A stretch of 64,000 nucleotides of DNA from Pedococcus aerophilus (lineage in GTDB: Bacteria > Actinomycetota > Actinomycetes > Actinomycetales > Dermatophilaceae). The notes under the pieces were generated by a model. It was not told where the DNA came from, searched no databases, and was given only the letters and a program-made list of their open reading frames with translations. Position 1 is the stretch's first letter. Every line of letters starts with the position of its first letter. This document shows, piece by piece, positions 51,221-60,400 of the stretch. The DNA is taken from NCBI RefSeq assembly GCF_039532215.1, contig NZ_BAAARN010000003.1:450485-514484 (forward strand). Direction: 5' to 3'. A program made the position numbers and the translations under genes.

Positions 51221-52300
51221 ATGGGATCCATCCGCGTCGCCATCGTTGGCGTCGGCAACTGCGCCAGCTCCCTGGTCCAGGGCGTCGAGTACTACAAGGA
51301 CGCCGACCCGACCCAGACCGTCCCCGGCCTGATGCACGTCATGTTCGGCGACTACCACGTCAAGGACGTCGAGTTCGTCGCCGCGTTCGACGTGGACGCC
51401 AAGAAGGTCGGCTTCGACCTGTCCGAGGCCATCAACGCCTCGGAGAACAACACCATCAAGATCGCCGACGTCGCCCCGACCGGCGTCACCGTCCAGCGCG
51501 GTGTCACCAACGACGGCCTCGGCAAGTACTACCGCATGACCATCGAGGAGTCCGACGCCGAGCCCGTGGACATCGTCCAGGCGCTCAAGGACGCCCAGGT
51601 CGACGTGCTCGTGTCCTACCTCCCGGTGGGCTCCGAGACCGCGGACAAGTACTACGCCCAGTGCGCCATCGACGCGGGTGTCGCGTTCGTCAACGCCCTG
51701 CCGGTCTTCATCGCCTCCGACCCCGAGTGGGCCGCGAAGTTCGAGGCCGCCGGCGTCCCGATCATCGGTGACGACATCAAGAGCCAGGTCGGCGCGACCA
51801 TCACGCACCGCGTCATGGCCAAGCTGTTCGAGGACCGCGGTGTCGTGCTCGACCGCACGTACCAGCTGAACGTCGGCGGCAACATGGACTTCAAGAACAT
51901 GCTCGAGCGTGACCGCCTCGAGTCCAAGAAGATCTCCAAGACGCAGGCCGTCACCTCCAACCTTGGCCACGACCTGGGTGCGAAGAACGTCCACATCGGC
52001 CCGTCGGACTACGTCCAGTGGCTCGACGACCGCAAGTGGGCCTACGTCCGCCTCGAGGGCCGCGCATTCGGCGACGTCCCGCTCAACCTGGAGTACAAGC
52101 TCGAGGTCTGGGACTCCCCCAACTCGGCCGGCATCATCATCGACGCCATCCGTGCAGCGAAGATCGCCAAGGACCGTGGCATCGGTGGCGCGCTCATCTC
52201 CGCGTCGTCCTACCTCATGAAGTCCCCGCCCGTGCAGCGTGAGGACACCGAGGGCCGCACCAAGCTCGAGGCCTTCATCGCCGGCACCGAAGAGCGCTGA
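51221..52300 (+). CDS. ino1: Inositol-3-phosphate synthase
   Basis: Ino1 converts glucose-6-phosphate to 1D-myo-inositol-3-phosphate with NAD+, feeding mycothiol and phosphatidylinositol synthesis. The 359-residue product has the Rossmann motif [33 protein letters not shown] and the conserved [14 protein letters not shown] stretch of the actinobacterial form. AAGGAG lies before the ATG. It is followed by a 13-bp-stem terminator and a REP-like element. The same window also carries inositol catabolism genes. Confidence 0.95.
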   Translation: MGSIRVAIVGVGNCASSLVQGVEYYKDADPTQTVPGLMHVMFGDYHVKDVEFVAAFDVDAKKVGFDLSEAINASENNTIKIADVAPTGVTVQRGVTNDGLGKYYRMTIEESDAEPVDIVQALKDAQVDVLVSYLPVGSETADKYYAQCAIDAGVAFVNALPVFIASDPEWAAKFEAAGVPIIGDDIKSQVGATITHRVMAKLFEDRGVVLDRTYQLNVGGNMDFKNMLERDRLESKKISKTQAVTSNLGHDLGAKNVHIGPSDYVQWLDDRKWAYVRLEGRAFGDVPLNLEYKLEVWDSPNSAGIIIDAIRAAKIAKDRGIGGALISASSYLMKSPPVQREDTEGRTKLEAFIAGTEER

Positions 52301-52313
52301 CGAAGCACGCAAC

Positions 52314-52343
52314 GAGGCCCCACCCGTCCGCGGGTGGGGCCTC
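52314..52343 (+). terminator. Terminator of padR-ino1
   Basis: GAGGCCCCACCCG and its complement form a 13-bp perfect stem with a TCCG loop, 14 bp after the ino1 stop; GTCGTCTT follows. Confidence 0.88.
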
Positions 52344-52351
52344 GTCGTCTT

Positions 52352-52399
52352 GGGCCGATGTCAACACGCCCTGATTCTCGGGCGTTTTCACATCGACCC
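52352..52399. repeat. 48-bp palindromic element, copy 2
   Basis: It has the same length and outer arms as the element at 23596-23643, with arms GGGCCGATGTCAACACGCCC-type and its complement ending TCACATCGACCC. The stop codon of the transglutaminase-like gene lies inside it (52390-52388 minus). It lies between converging genes. Confidence 0.8.
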
Positions 52400-54865
52400 G
52401 ACGGGGGTGGGCTGGGCGGGTGAGGGCGTATCGGGCGTGGCCGCCCTCGTGGGCGCCTTCACCTTCGCCGGGCCACGGGTGAACAACGGGCGCAGGTCGA
52501 CGTCGGAGCGCAGCCGCCGCCAGAAGTCGGCGTTGGCCCGCAGGTCCTTGCGGGCCGCGGTCGTCGCGGCGAAGTAGGCCGCGGCCTCGTCGGCGCTGGG
52601 CTCCCCCGGACCGAAGACGTGGCCGTTGGCGGAGCGGGCCAGTGGACGCAGGTCCACCGGTCCGCCGGCGGCCGAGGCCTGTTCGAGGCGGGTCGAGCGC
52701 CGCGGGATGCGGTGGCCGTAGGAGCGCGCGCTGGCCATGAGGTCGGCCCACGCCCACGCCACCCGGGAGGCGGTCGGGCCGCGGGTCGCGTGCCGACGCC
52801 GCCGCCATGCCTTGAGTCCCCGGATCGTCCAGTAGAGGGCGGTCAGCGCGACCAGGACGAGGCCGAGGACGGCCAGCCACTGGACCCACCACGGCCAGGC
52901 CGAGGGGTCGAACAGCTTCTTCGGCGGCTTCTTGAGGTTGGTGGCGTTCTGCGCCTGGTCGGGGCCTTGGAGCACGCTGGGCGGGTTGACGCCGGCGGGC
53001 GGCGGGACGAGCGCCCCGACCTTGCGGTCCTCGACCTTGGTCTGGAGCTCCTTGGGCTTCTTGTTGCGGTCGGGCAGGAAGTTGCCCGGCAGCACCGGGA
53101 CCCACTGGCCCTGGCTGTCGCGGACCTCGACCCAGGCGTGGACGTCCTGCCCACGGACCGGACCGCTGTCCGGGGTGATGGCCCCCATGACGACCCGGGT
53201 GGGGACGCCGACGCGGTTGGCCATCAGCGCCAGCGTCGAGGCGTACTGCTCGTCGTTGCCGGCGAGCTGCGCCAGCCCGACGAAGCGCGCCAACCGGCCC
53301 AGGCTGTGGCCGGGGAGGTAGTAGCGCTCGACCGAGTTCTCGGTGCCGCCGTCGGTGTACGCCCCCTCGCTCGCCATGACCTTGGCGATGGCGGTGAACT
53401 GCGCCCACGGGTCGGCCGCGTCACCGGTGAACGCGTCGAGCTTGGCGTCGAGGAAGCTCGTGTCGATCTCGTCGGCCAGCGACGACTGGTCGATCGGCAG
53501 CGACGTCGGCATCTTCTCCTGGGTCGGCGGCACGTAGGCGGTGAAGGTGTACCGGTCGCCGGGCTCGAGGCGGTCGGGCACGAGTGCGGTGTTGGTGTCG
53601 ATGTTGAGCCAGAGCCGGCCGGCGAGGGTGTCTGCCCGTCGTCCCTCGAACTTCACTCCGGCCACGGTGCCGGCGGTCGGCAGCCACACGTCGCCGTAGC
53701 CGCCCTCGGGCACGGACACCTGGACCTCGACCTTGCGGCCCGGTCCCTTGGTGGAGACCACCTCGCCCACCTGCTGGAACGCTGCGCCCGGGACGAGCGA
53801 GCCGCTGTTGGCGCGCTCGGAGGCTCCCCAGACGGCGCCGTCGTAGGAGTCGAGCGTGGCGAACCGCAGCGGGGTGCCGGCCGGCAGGCCCTGCACCTCC
53901 AGCAGCGGGGTGTCCCAGAGGGCCGAGGGGTTGGGCTCGGTGTACTTGCGGTAGCCGGCGAGCGGGCTGGCGAAGGCCGCGATGTCGATCGGCGGCACGA
54001 CGTGCGAGCGGGCGACGAGGCGGGTGGTCGACCCGGCTCCGGGGAGCAGCGGCCCGACGACGTACCCGGCCACCAGGGCGATCCCGACGAGGGCGGCACC
54101 GATGCCGTACCGCGTCCGCTGGCCCGCACCGTTCTGCAGCGGCGCGCGGGTGCGCGCGGCCCGCGCGACCATCCACCCGATGCCGAGCACCGCGAACACG
54201 GCACCCTGCACGGTCAGCGCGGCCGGCTCCAGGGTGCCCAGCACGATGCCGAGGGCGAGCAGCACCAACGGGGCCGGCAGCACGGCATAGGGGCTCGACC
54301 ACCGTCGGGCCACGGCGTAGGTGACGCACCCGCCGAGCAGGCCCACGATGAGCGGCAGGGCGAGGAGCCCGCTGCCGGTGTCGACCGGCGGCAGCAGGGT
54401 GACCAGCCGCTTCCAGCCGTGCACGGAGACATCGGCGAGGTCGAGGAACGTCTGTCCGCTGGGCAGCACCCCCCCGACGAGGTCACGGCGAACCGCCAGC
54501 GGACCACCGAGGAGGAGGTAGAGGACGGTCACCGCGGCGAGCGGGGCCACGATCGGGAGCCGGTATGCCGTCGTGACGTGCGTGACGAGCAGGCCCAGGA
54601 CCAGCCCGGCCACGGCCGGCAGGACCCAGACGAGCCCGGCGAAGTCGGTGCGGAAGCCGACGAGCGCGAGCCCGACGAGCACCACGGTGAAGGCGGCGTC
54701 GACGAGGGCGTCACGTCCGGGCAGCAGGCCACCGCGCCGCGACGAGGCCGCGAGCCGCGAGCGAGTGCTCGTCCACGAGGTCCGCGCCCTGGTGCGCCCG
54801 GGCGACGTCGAGTCGCGCCCCGGCCCGGTCGTGTGGTCGGGGGCGCCGGTCGGTGGCGTCGTCAT
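52388..54865 (-). CDS. Membrane transglutaminase-like (TgpA type) protein, catalytic Cys missing
   Basis: The 825-residue protein has five or six membrane helices in its N-terminal part, an extracytoplasmic transglutaminase-like domain at about residues 480-600, a further helix near 680 and a cytoplasmic tail. In the fold, the usual G-x-C-E-Q/H-F-A is replaced by GNDEQYAST, so Cys is Asp; the His survives in HAWVEV but the final Asp motif reads WVPVLPG. It is therefore probably a non-catalytic fold. TgpA-like proteins accompany MoxR and DUF58. The start is set by the ATGA overlap with DUF58. Confidence 0.82.
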   Translation of the reverse strand: MTTPPTGAPDHTTGPGRDSTSPGRTRARTSWTSTRSRLAASSRRGGLLPGRDALVDAAFTVVLVGLALVGFRTDFAGLVWVLPAVAGLVLGLLVTHVTTAYRLPIVAPLAAVTVLYLLLGGPLAVRRDLVGGVLPSGQTFLDLADVSVHGWKRLVTLLPPVDTGSGLLALPLIVGLLGGCVTYAVARRWSSPYAVLPAPLVLLALGIVLGTLEPAALTVQGAVFAVLGIGWMVARAARTRAPLQNGAGQRTRYGIGAALVGIALVAGYVVGPLLPGAGSTTRLVARSHVVPPIDIAAFASPLAGYRKYTEPNPSALWDTPLLEVQGLPAGTPLRFATLDSYDGAVWGASERANSGSLVPGAAFQQVGEVVSTKGPGRKVEVQVSVPEGGYGDVWLPTAGTVAGVKFEGRRADTLAGRLWLNIDTNTALVPDRLEPGDRYTFTAYVPPTQEKMPTSLPIDQSSLADEIDTSFLDAKLDAFTGDAADPWAQFTAIAKVMASEGAYTDGGTENSVERYYLPGHSLGRLARFVGLAQLAGNDEQYASTLALMANRVGVPTRVVMGAITPDSGPVRGQDVHAWVEVRDSQGQWVPVLPGNFLPDRNKKPKELQTKVEDRKVGALVPPPAGVNPPSVLQGPDQAQNATNLKKPPKKLFDPSAWPWWVQWLAVLGLVLVALTALYWTIRGLKAWRRRRHATRGPTASRVAWAWADLMASARSYGHRIPRRSTRLEQASAAGGPVDLRPLARSANGHVFGPGEPSADEAAAYFAATTAARKDLRANADFWRRLRSDVDLRPLFTRGPAKVKAPTRAATPDTPSPAQPTPVGSM

Positions 54866-56349
54866 ACGAGGGCTCCACTGGCGAGGACGGCGCGCAGGTC
54901 CTGGATGCGCCGGATGTTCAGTCGGGTCAGGCCTCCGAGGTGCTGGACCCCGGTCTCCTCCATCGCGTCGATCGTGAGCACCACCTTGTTGACCTCGAGC
55001 TCGAACTGCGCGAGCGCCCGCTGCGCCTCGATGAACGGGCGCCGCGGCCCGGTGATGAGGACGACGATCGAGGTGTCGGGGGCCAGGGCGAACGCCTCGG
55101 TGCACCGGCCGAACACGTCTGACGAGCCGAGCTCGACCCGCGCGAGGGCGTCGAGGGTCAGCAACGCGGTGGTCCGCGAGGCGGCCTGGTCGCGACAGAC
55201 GATGGTGGTGTCCTGGTCGTCGCGGATCGCACGCAGCGCCAGGGATGCCGCCGCGCTGATCGCGATCTCGGCCTCGTCCTCCCCGCCCTCGAACTGCTCG
55301 GGGTCGGCGTCGACGACGATGCACAGGTGGGACCGTCGGGTGTCGAGGAACTGGCGCACGAGCAGGCGACCGGCCTTGGCCGAGGAACGCCAGTGGATGT
55401 AGCGGCGGTCGTCGCCGGGCTGGTACTCGCGCAGCGCGTGGAAGGCCAGGTCCGACATCGACAGGTCCTGGGTCGTCTCGCCCTCGAGGTCGCGCAGCAG
55501 TCCGGCGCCGAGGCTCTCCAGCGACACCGTGCGGGGGTGGACGTAGAGGTCGGTGACGTCGGTCCAGCGCTCGGTGCGCCGGACCAGGCCGAGCGGATCG
55601 CCCTGGACGGTGCGGGCCGGACCGACGGGGATGACGCCGCGGCGGTGGGTCGGCACGACGAAGAGCTCCTCGTGCGCCTTGCCCGAGCCCAGCGGGGGCA
55701 GGGTGAACCGTGCGGCCGAGACGCCGACCGGCAGCTCGACGAGCAGGGGCAGCATGCCCCGAGGCGAGTCGTTGGTGACCGTGATCCGACCGGTGGCCGG
55801 CTCCCCGACGCTGACGCGCACCGGCTCGAGCTCGGTGGCGATGGTGACGCGGGTGCGACCGATGGCCAGCAGGACGCAGCACAGGACGAGGACCAGCGCC
55901 GCGGCGCCGATCATCAGCCACTCGGTCCACCCGGTGGCGCGCCCCACGACCCAGCCGGCGACACCGAGGGCGAGGACGGCCCAGCCCAGCGGCGAGATCC
56001 AGCGCAGGAACCCCGCCACCGGTGACCAGGCCGGTCGCGTCTGCTCGCGCAGGTCACGCGCCCGCGTCGTCAGTCCCTCGGGAAGGGCAGGGACGGTGAG
56101 TCCACCGAAGCGCGAGAGGTCGGGCAGCCGCACGGCCGGCAGCCGAAGGCGCGACCCGGCTGCGCCAGCCGCCGAACGACTCGGTGCCGGACGACCCGGC
56201 CCCGAGCCACCCGACGTCGCCCGCCGAAGTCGGGGACGGCGCGATACGGAGGGCTCGCCGCCGCGCCCGGCGCGCAGGTCGGCACGGCGGACGGTCCGCT
56301 CCTCCTCGGGGGCGGAACCGTCCTGCGATGGTCCGGTGGGTGAGCTCAT
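54862..56349 (-). CDS. DUF58 domain protein
   Basis: The 495-residue protein has a disordered basic N-terminus (residues 1-110), two membrane helices (about 118-165) and the DUF58/vWA-like domain with the hallmark REYQPGDDRRYIHWRSSAKAGRLLVRQF split around residue 315. DUF58 proteins work with MoxR ATPases in assembling or activating envelope or metal-containing complexes. It overlaps the transglutaminase-like gene by 4 bp and follows MoxR by 13 bp. Confidence 0.88.
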   Translation of the reverse strand: MSSPTGPSQDGSAPEEERTVRRADLRAGRGGEPSVSRRPRLRRATSGGSGPGRPAPSRSAAGAAGSRLRLPAVRLPDLSRFGGLTVPALPEGLTTRARDLREQTRPAWSPVAGFLRWISPLGWAVLALGVAGWVVGRATGWTEWLMIGAAALVLVLCCVLLAIGRTRVTIATELEPVRVSVGEPATGRITVTNDSPRGMLPLLVELPVGVSAARFTLPPLGSGKAHEELFVVPTHRRGVIPVGPARTVQGDPLGLVRRTERWTDVTDLYVHPRTVSLESLGAGLLRDLEGETTQDLSMSDLAFHALREYQPGDDRRYIHWRSSAKAGRLLVRQFLDTRRSHLCIVVDADPEQFEGGEDEAEIAISAAASLALRAIRDDQDTTIVCRDQAASRTTALLTLDALARVELGSSDVFGRCTEAFALAPDTSIVVLITGPRRPFIEAQRALAQFELEVNKVVLTIDAMEETGVQHLGGLTRLNIRRIQDLRAVLASGALV

Positions 56350-56362
56350 GGCGTCGGTGGGC

Positions 56363-57331
56363 TCAGGCCGCGCGCTCGGCCGGCGGGGCGACCTCGCCGA
56401 GGATCTGGGTGATGACCTGGTCGACGGTGATGTTGGCGAACTGCGCCTCCGCGGTGAGCAGCAGGCGGTGGCACAGCACCGGGTTGGACAGCATCTTGAT
56501 GTCGTCCGGGATGACGTGGGTGCGGCCCTGGCTCGCCGCCCACGTCTTGGCGCAGCGCACGAACGCGAGGCAGCCGCGCACCGACATCCCGAGCTTGACC
56601 GACACGTGCCGACGCGAGGCCTCGGCGATCTTCGAGACGTAGGCGAGGATCGCCGGGTCGACGTGGACCTCGTCGGCGAGCGCGGCCATGTCGGTGACGA
56701 CGCTGCTCGTGACGACCGCCGACAGGGTGCCCGCGCGGTCGCGGACCTTGGCGTTCGCGAGGACGGCGACGGTGGCCTCGAGGTCGGGGTAGCCCAGCGA
56801 GGTCTTCATGAGGAAGCGGTCGAGCTGCGCCTCGGGGAGGCGGTACGTGCCGGCCTGCTCGATGGGGTTCTGGGTGGCGATGACCATGAACGGGTTACCG
56901 GCCTCGTGCCGGACGCCGTCGACGGTGATGTGCGCCTCCTCCATGACCTCCAGCAGCGCCGACTGAGTCTTGGGTGAGGCACGGTTGATCTCGTCGGCGA
57001 GCACGATGTTGGCGAAGATCGGCCCGGGGTGGAAGTCGAACTTCTGCGTGCTCGGGTCGTAGATCGTCACGCCGGTGACGTCGCTGGGCAGCAGGTCCGG
57101 GGTGAACTGGATGCGGCTGTTGCTTCCCTGCACCGTGCCTGCGAGCGCCCGGGCCAGCTGGGTCTTGCCGGTGCCCGGGAAGTCCTCGAGGAGGATGTGC
57201 CCCTCGGACAGCATGCAGGTCAGCGCGAGCCGGATCACGTGGTCCTTGCCGAGCACGGCCTTCTCGACGTTCTCCACCATCTGGGTGAACGCCTGCTCGA
57301 ACCACTGGGCCTGCTCTTGGGTGACGGTCAT
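56363..57331 (-). CDS. MoxR-family AAA+ ATPase
   Basis: The 322-residue ATPase shows Walker A (DFPGTGKTQL), Walker B (IVLADEINRASPKTQSALLEVMEE split as usual) and the sensor region ATQNPIEQAGTYRLPEAQLDRFL. MoxR proteins act as chaperones that remodel partner complexes, normally the DUF58/vWA proteins encoded next to them. It is separated by 106 bp from the giant gene upstream and lies in the same orientation. Confidence 0.94.
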   Translation of the reverse strand: MTVTQEQAQWFEQAFTQMVENVEKAVLGKDHVIRLALTCMLSEGHILLEDFPGTGKTQLARALAGTVQGSNSRIQFTPDLLPSDVTGVTIYDPSTQKFDFHPGPIFANIVLADEINRASPKTQSALLEVMEEAHITVDGVRHEAGNPFMVIATQNPIEQAGTYRLPEAQLDRFLMKTSLGYPDLEATVAVLANAKVRDRAGTLSAVVTSSVVTDMAALADEVHVDPAILAYVSKIAEASRRHVSVKLGMSVRGCLAFVRCAKTWAASQGRTHVIPDDIKMLSNPVLCHRLLLTAEAQFANITVDQVITQILGEVAPPAERAA

Positions 57332-57437
57332 GGAGTGCGTTGCCTTTCGTTCCTGCGGGGTGTGGTGCTCGTATGGCGCGCCGGTGAGGCGCTGTGGTGC
57401 GGTCGGGGCGGGGGCCGTGTCCGGGTGACGGGGCCCC

Positions 57438-60400
57438 CTACCAGGTGATGGAGTCCCTCACCCCGTCGCAGATGGCGGTCACCGTGCTGCCCGGTATGCC
57501 GTAGAAGTTGTCGCTCTCCTTGTAGGCGTTGCCGCCCATCGACATGTTGCGCCAGCCGTTCACGGTGTTGCCGTTGGCCCGGAACGTGCAGGTCACCCCG
57601 CCGCCGAAGTTCGACGTGCGGACGGCGATCCACCGGCACGACGGACTCGAGCAGGAGCCGTTGCCGGTGGCGCAGGAGCGTTCGCCACAGGTGCTGCCCT
57701 TGACCACGGTGACCTTCGGGTCGTCGGGGATGCTGGCGCTGTCCGGACCCACCCAGGCCGACCATCCGGCCGCCGTGTGGGCACGGACCTCCAGCCGGTA
57801 GGTGCCGCCTGCGGCACCGGTGAAGGACACCTGCTGCCGGTCCGACTCGAAGGTCCGGTCGACCGCACCCCGGACCTGCACGCGGTTGGTGGGCCGCCCG
57901 TTGTCCGGGGTGTTCCACTGCCAGGTGATGGTCTTGCCGCTGCGGCTGCTGCGCAGGTTCGTGGGGTTGCGGGTCGGGCCGTAGGGGGTGAACGACGCGC
58001 TGTTCTGGGAGAACGCGGACCAGGAGGTGCCGTTGAAGGCCCGGATCCGGATGGACTGCGGGTCGTTGCCCGTGCCGCGGATCTCGAACTGCTTGCTCGA
58101 GCCGTTGGCGCAGGGGCAGTCGACGAAGCCGGAGCTGCCGTTGGCCCGCCACTCGAGGCGCTGGAAGCCCGACGCCCGCGAGTTGCCGAGGTTGACGGTG
58201 ATCGTCGCACCGTTGTTGGCCGACGGAGTCTGTGCGCGGGGCTGGGCCGGCGCCTCGGGGATGCCGATCGAGCTGAACGACGACGTGTTGGCCTTCGCCG
58301 ACTCCTTGCTCGCCCCGTTGGTCGCCGTCACCACGTAGGTGTAGGTGCGCCCGTCGTAGACGACCCCGGAGTCGGTGTAGTAGGTCCGGCCCGGCGAGAC
58401 CCGGCCGATCTCGGCCCAGGCTCCCCCGTCGACGCGGCGGTAGACGGTGTAGCGGACGAGGTTCGGGCCGTTGGGCGAGACCTCGTTCCAGTCCACCTGC
58501 ACGTTGGTGCTGTCGTAGCCGGCCGCCGGCGCCCGCGACTGGAGCGAGGGCGCGCCGACGGCGGGCGGCGTGCCGGCCGACTGCATCTCGACGACGGGGC
58601 CGAACGGTCCGGAGCCGAGGCTGTTGGTCGCCCGCACCGAGACCTGCTGGACGTGGTTGTTGGTCAGTCCGTTCACCACGGCCCGCAGGGTGCCGGCCGA
58701 GACCTTGACCTGCTTGCTCGTGCCGGTCGTCGTGTCGGTGAACTTCGCCGTGTAGGACACGATGTCGCTGCCCTTCTTGGCGGGCTCGTTCCACTTCGCC
58801 GTCAGGGTGCCGTCGCCGCGGGAGACCATCGCGACGCCGCTGACGGGGTTCGGCCGGGTGTCGGGGACGACCGGACCGGCCTCGGGGCTGGGGTCGCTCG
58901 TGCCGATGCCGTTGACGGCAGCGACGGTGAACCAGTACTTCTCGCCGTCCTCCAGACCGCTGATCGTGCACGGCGAGGCCGTGCAGGCCGTCGTCGTCGC
59001 ACCGGGCCCACGACCCTTGACCGAGTAGCTCGTGATCGGGCTGCCGCCGTCGAAGGTGGGCGGGGTCCACGAGACGCGCGCGGTGCCACCGTTGACCCGG
59101 TCGGCCACGGCGCGGACGCTGCCGGGGACCAGGGGACGGCCGAGCACGCTGATCGTGCCGCGGCCGACGGCGTTGCGCCCGGGGCCGTCGGACACCGACA
59201 CCGTGACCGAGCCCGTGCCCGACGAGTCGTTGTCGGCGGAGATCGTCACCGTGCAGCCGCTGGCGCGGGCGGTCAGCCCCTTGCCGCTCTCGATGCGCGC
59301 GGCGCCCACGGAGCACTGCGGCTTGTCGAGCGGGGAGTCGAGGTAGGAGCGCATGTCGACCGTGCGCGAGGAGCCGGCCTTGAGGCCGGAGACCGAGAAC
59401 GGGCGGACACGCGGCGGCGGTGCGGTCGTCGCGATCGGGTTGCCGTTCTCGTCGACGGCCGGGTTGGCTCCGTCGGGCCCGCCTGCGTTGGCGCCGTTGG
59501 CCCCGCCGTTCTTCGGCAGCCCGAGGACGGACACCTTGACGTAGGAGACCTCGTCGGCGCCGCGGGCCTGGATGCGGACCCGCCCGTTGGTGCTGCTCGG
59601 GGCGTCACGGTCGGCCTTGAGGGTGACGCCTCGACCGCCGGTGCCGGTCTGGTCGAGCGAGACGCCACGGGACTCGGGCTCCCACTTCACGTCGAACCGG
59701 ACGTCGTCGAAGGTCAGGCCTGGCGGCAGCCAGGCGTGGCAGAGCGTCGGGATGTCGAGGCTGCGGGCGCGCCCGGCGGCGACGAGGCTGACCGAGAAGT
59801 CGGGGCAGCTCAGCAGCGGAACCTTCGGGCCGATCTGCACCGGGATCGACAGGTAGGCCGTCCGGAAGTCCTTCTGGTCGACGCTCTCCTGGTCGGTCAC
59901 CTCGAGCATCACGGCGCCGGGGCCGACGTACCCGTTGGAGGACTTCAGCGTCAGCGTGCCCTTGTCCTCGTTGGCGACGGACAGGTTCGCGGCGGGCGAG
60001 GCGCTGAGGGTGTCGGGGGTGGTGAGCCCGATGACGCGGGCGCGCGGGGACTTGACGTACTCGCTCAGCGACACGGTCTCGGTGGAGTCCTTGTCCATCT
60101 CGATGAGCTTGCCGCTGACGACGAAGGGCAGGCCGTTGTTGCCGGTCGGCACGTAGATCAGCGCCATCGCCGTCTGGCCGTCCTCGTCGCGGATGACGTA
60201 GGGGACGGTGTGCGGGTGGTCGAGGATCTTGACCCGGACCTGGTTGCCCTCGATGGTGCCCTCGGCCGACAGCAGCCGGTCGACGACCAGCGAGCTCTGG
60301 TCGCCGTCGATGTCGCGGTCGTTGGCGAGCACGTCGACCAGGGCGGTCTCCTGGCCGGCGACCGGCTTGGCCACGTCGTCGACCGCGACGGGCCGGTTCT

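Noticed and set aside
54866-55930. Extension of the transglutaminase-like frame further upstream.
   Set aside because: It overlaps the DUF58 gene on the same strand, and the family N-terminus and the ATGA overlap fix the start at 54865.
57328-59316. A second minus-strand frame of 662 codons overlapping the giant gene.
   Set aside because: It lies in another frame of the same strand, is Arg-rich and has no domain; the 2120-residue frame carries clear FnIII motifs.
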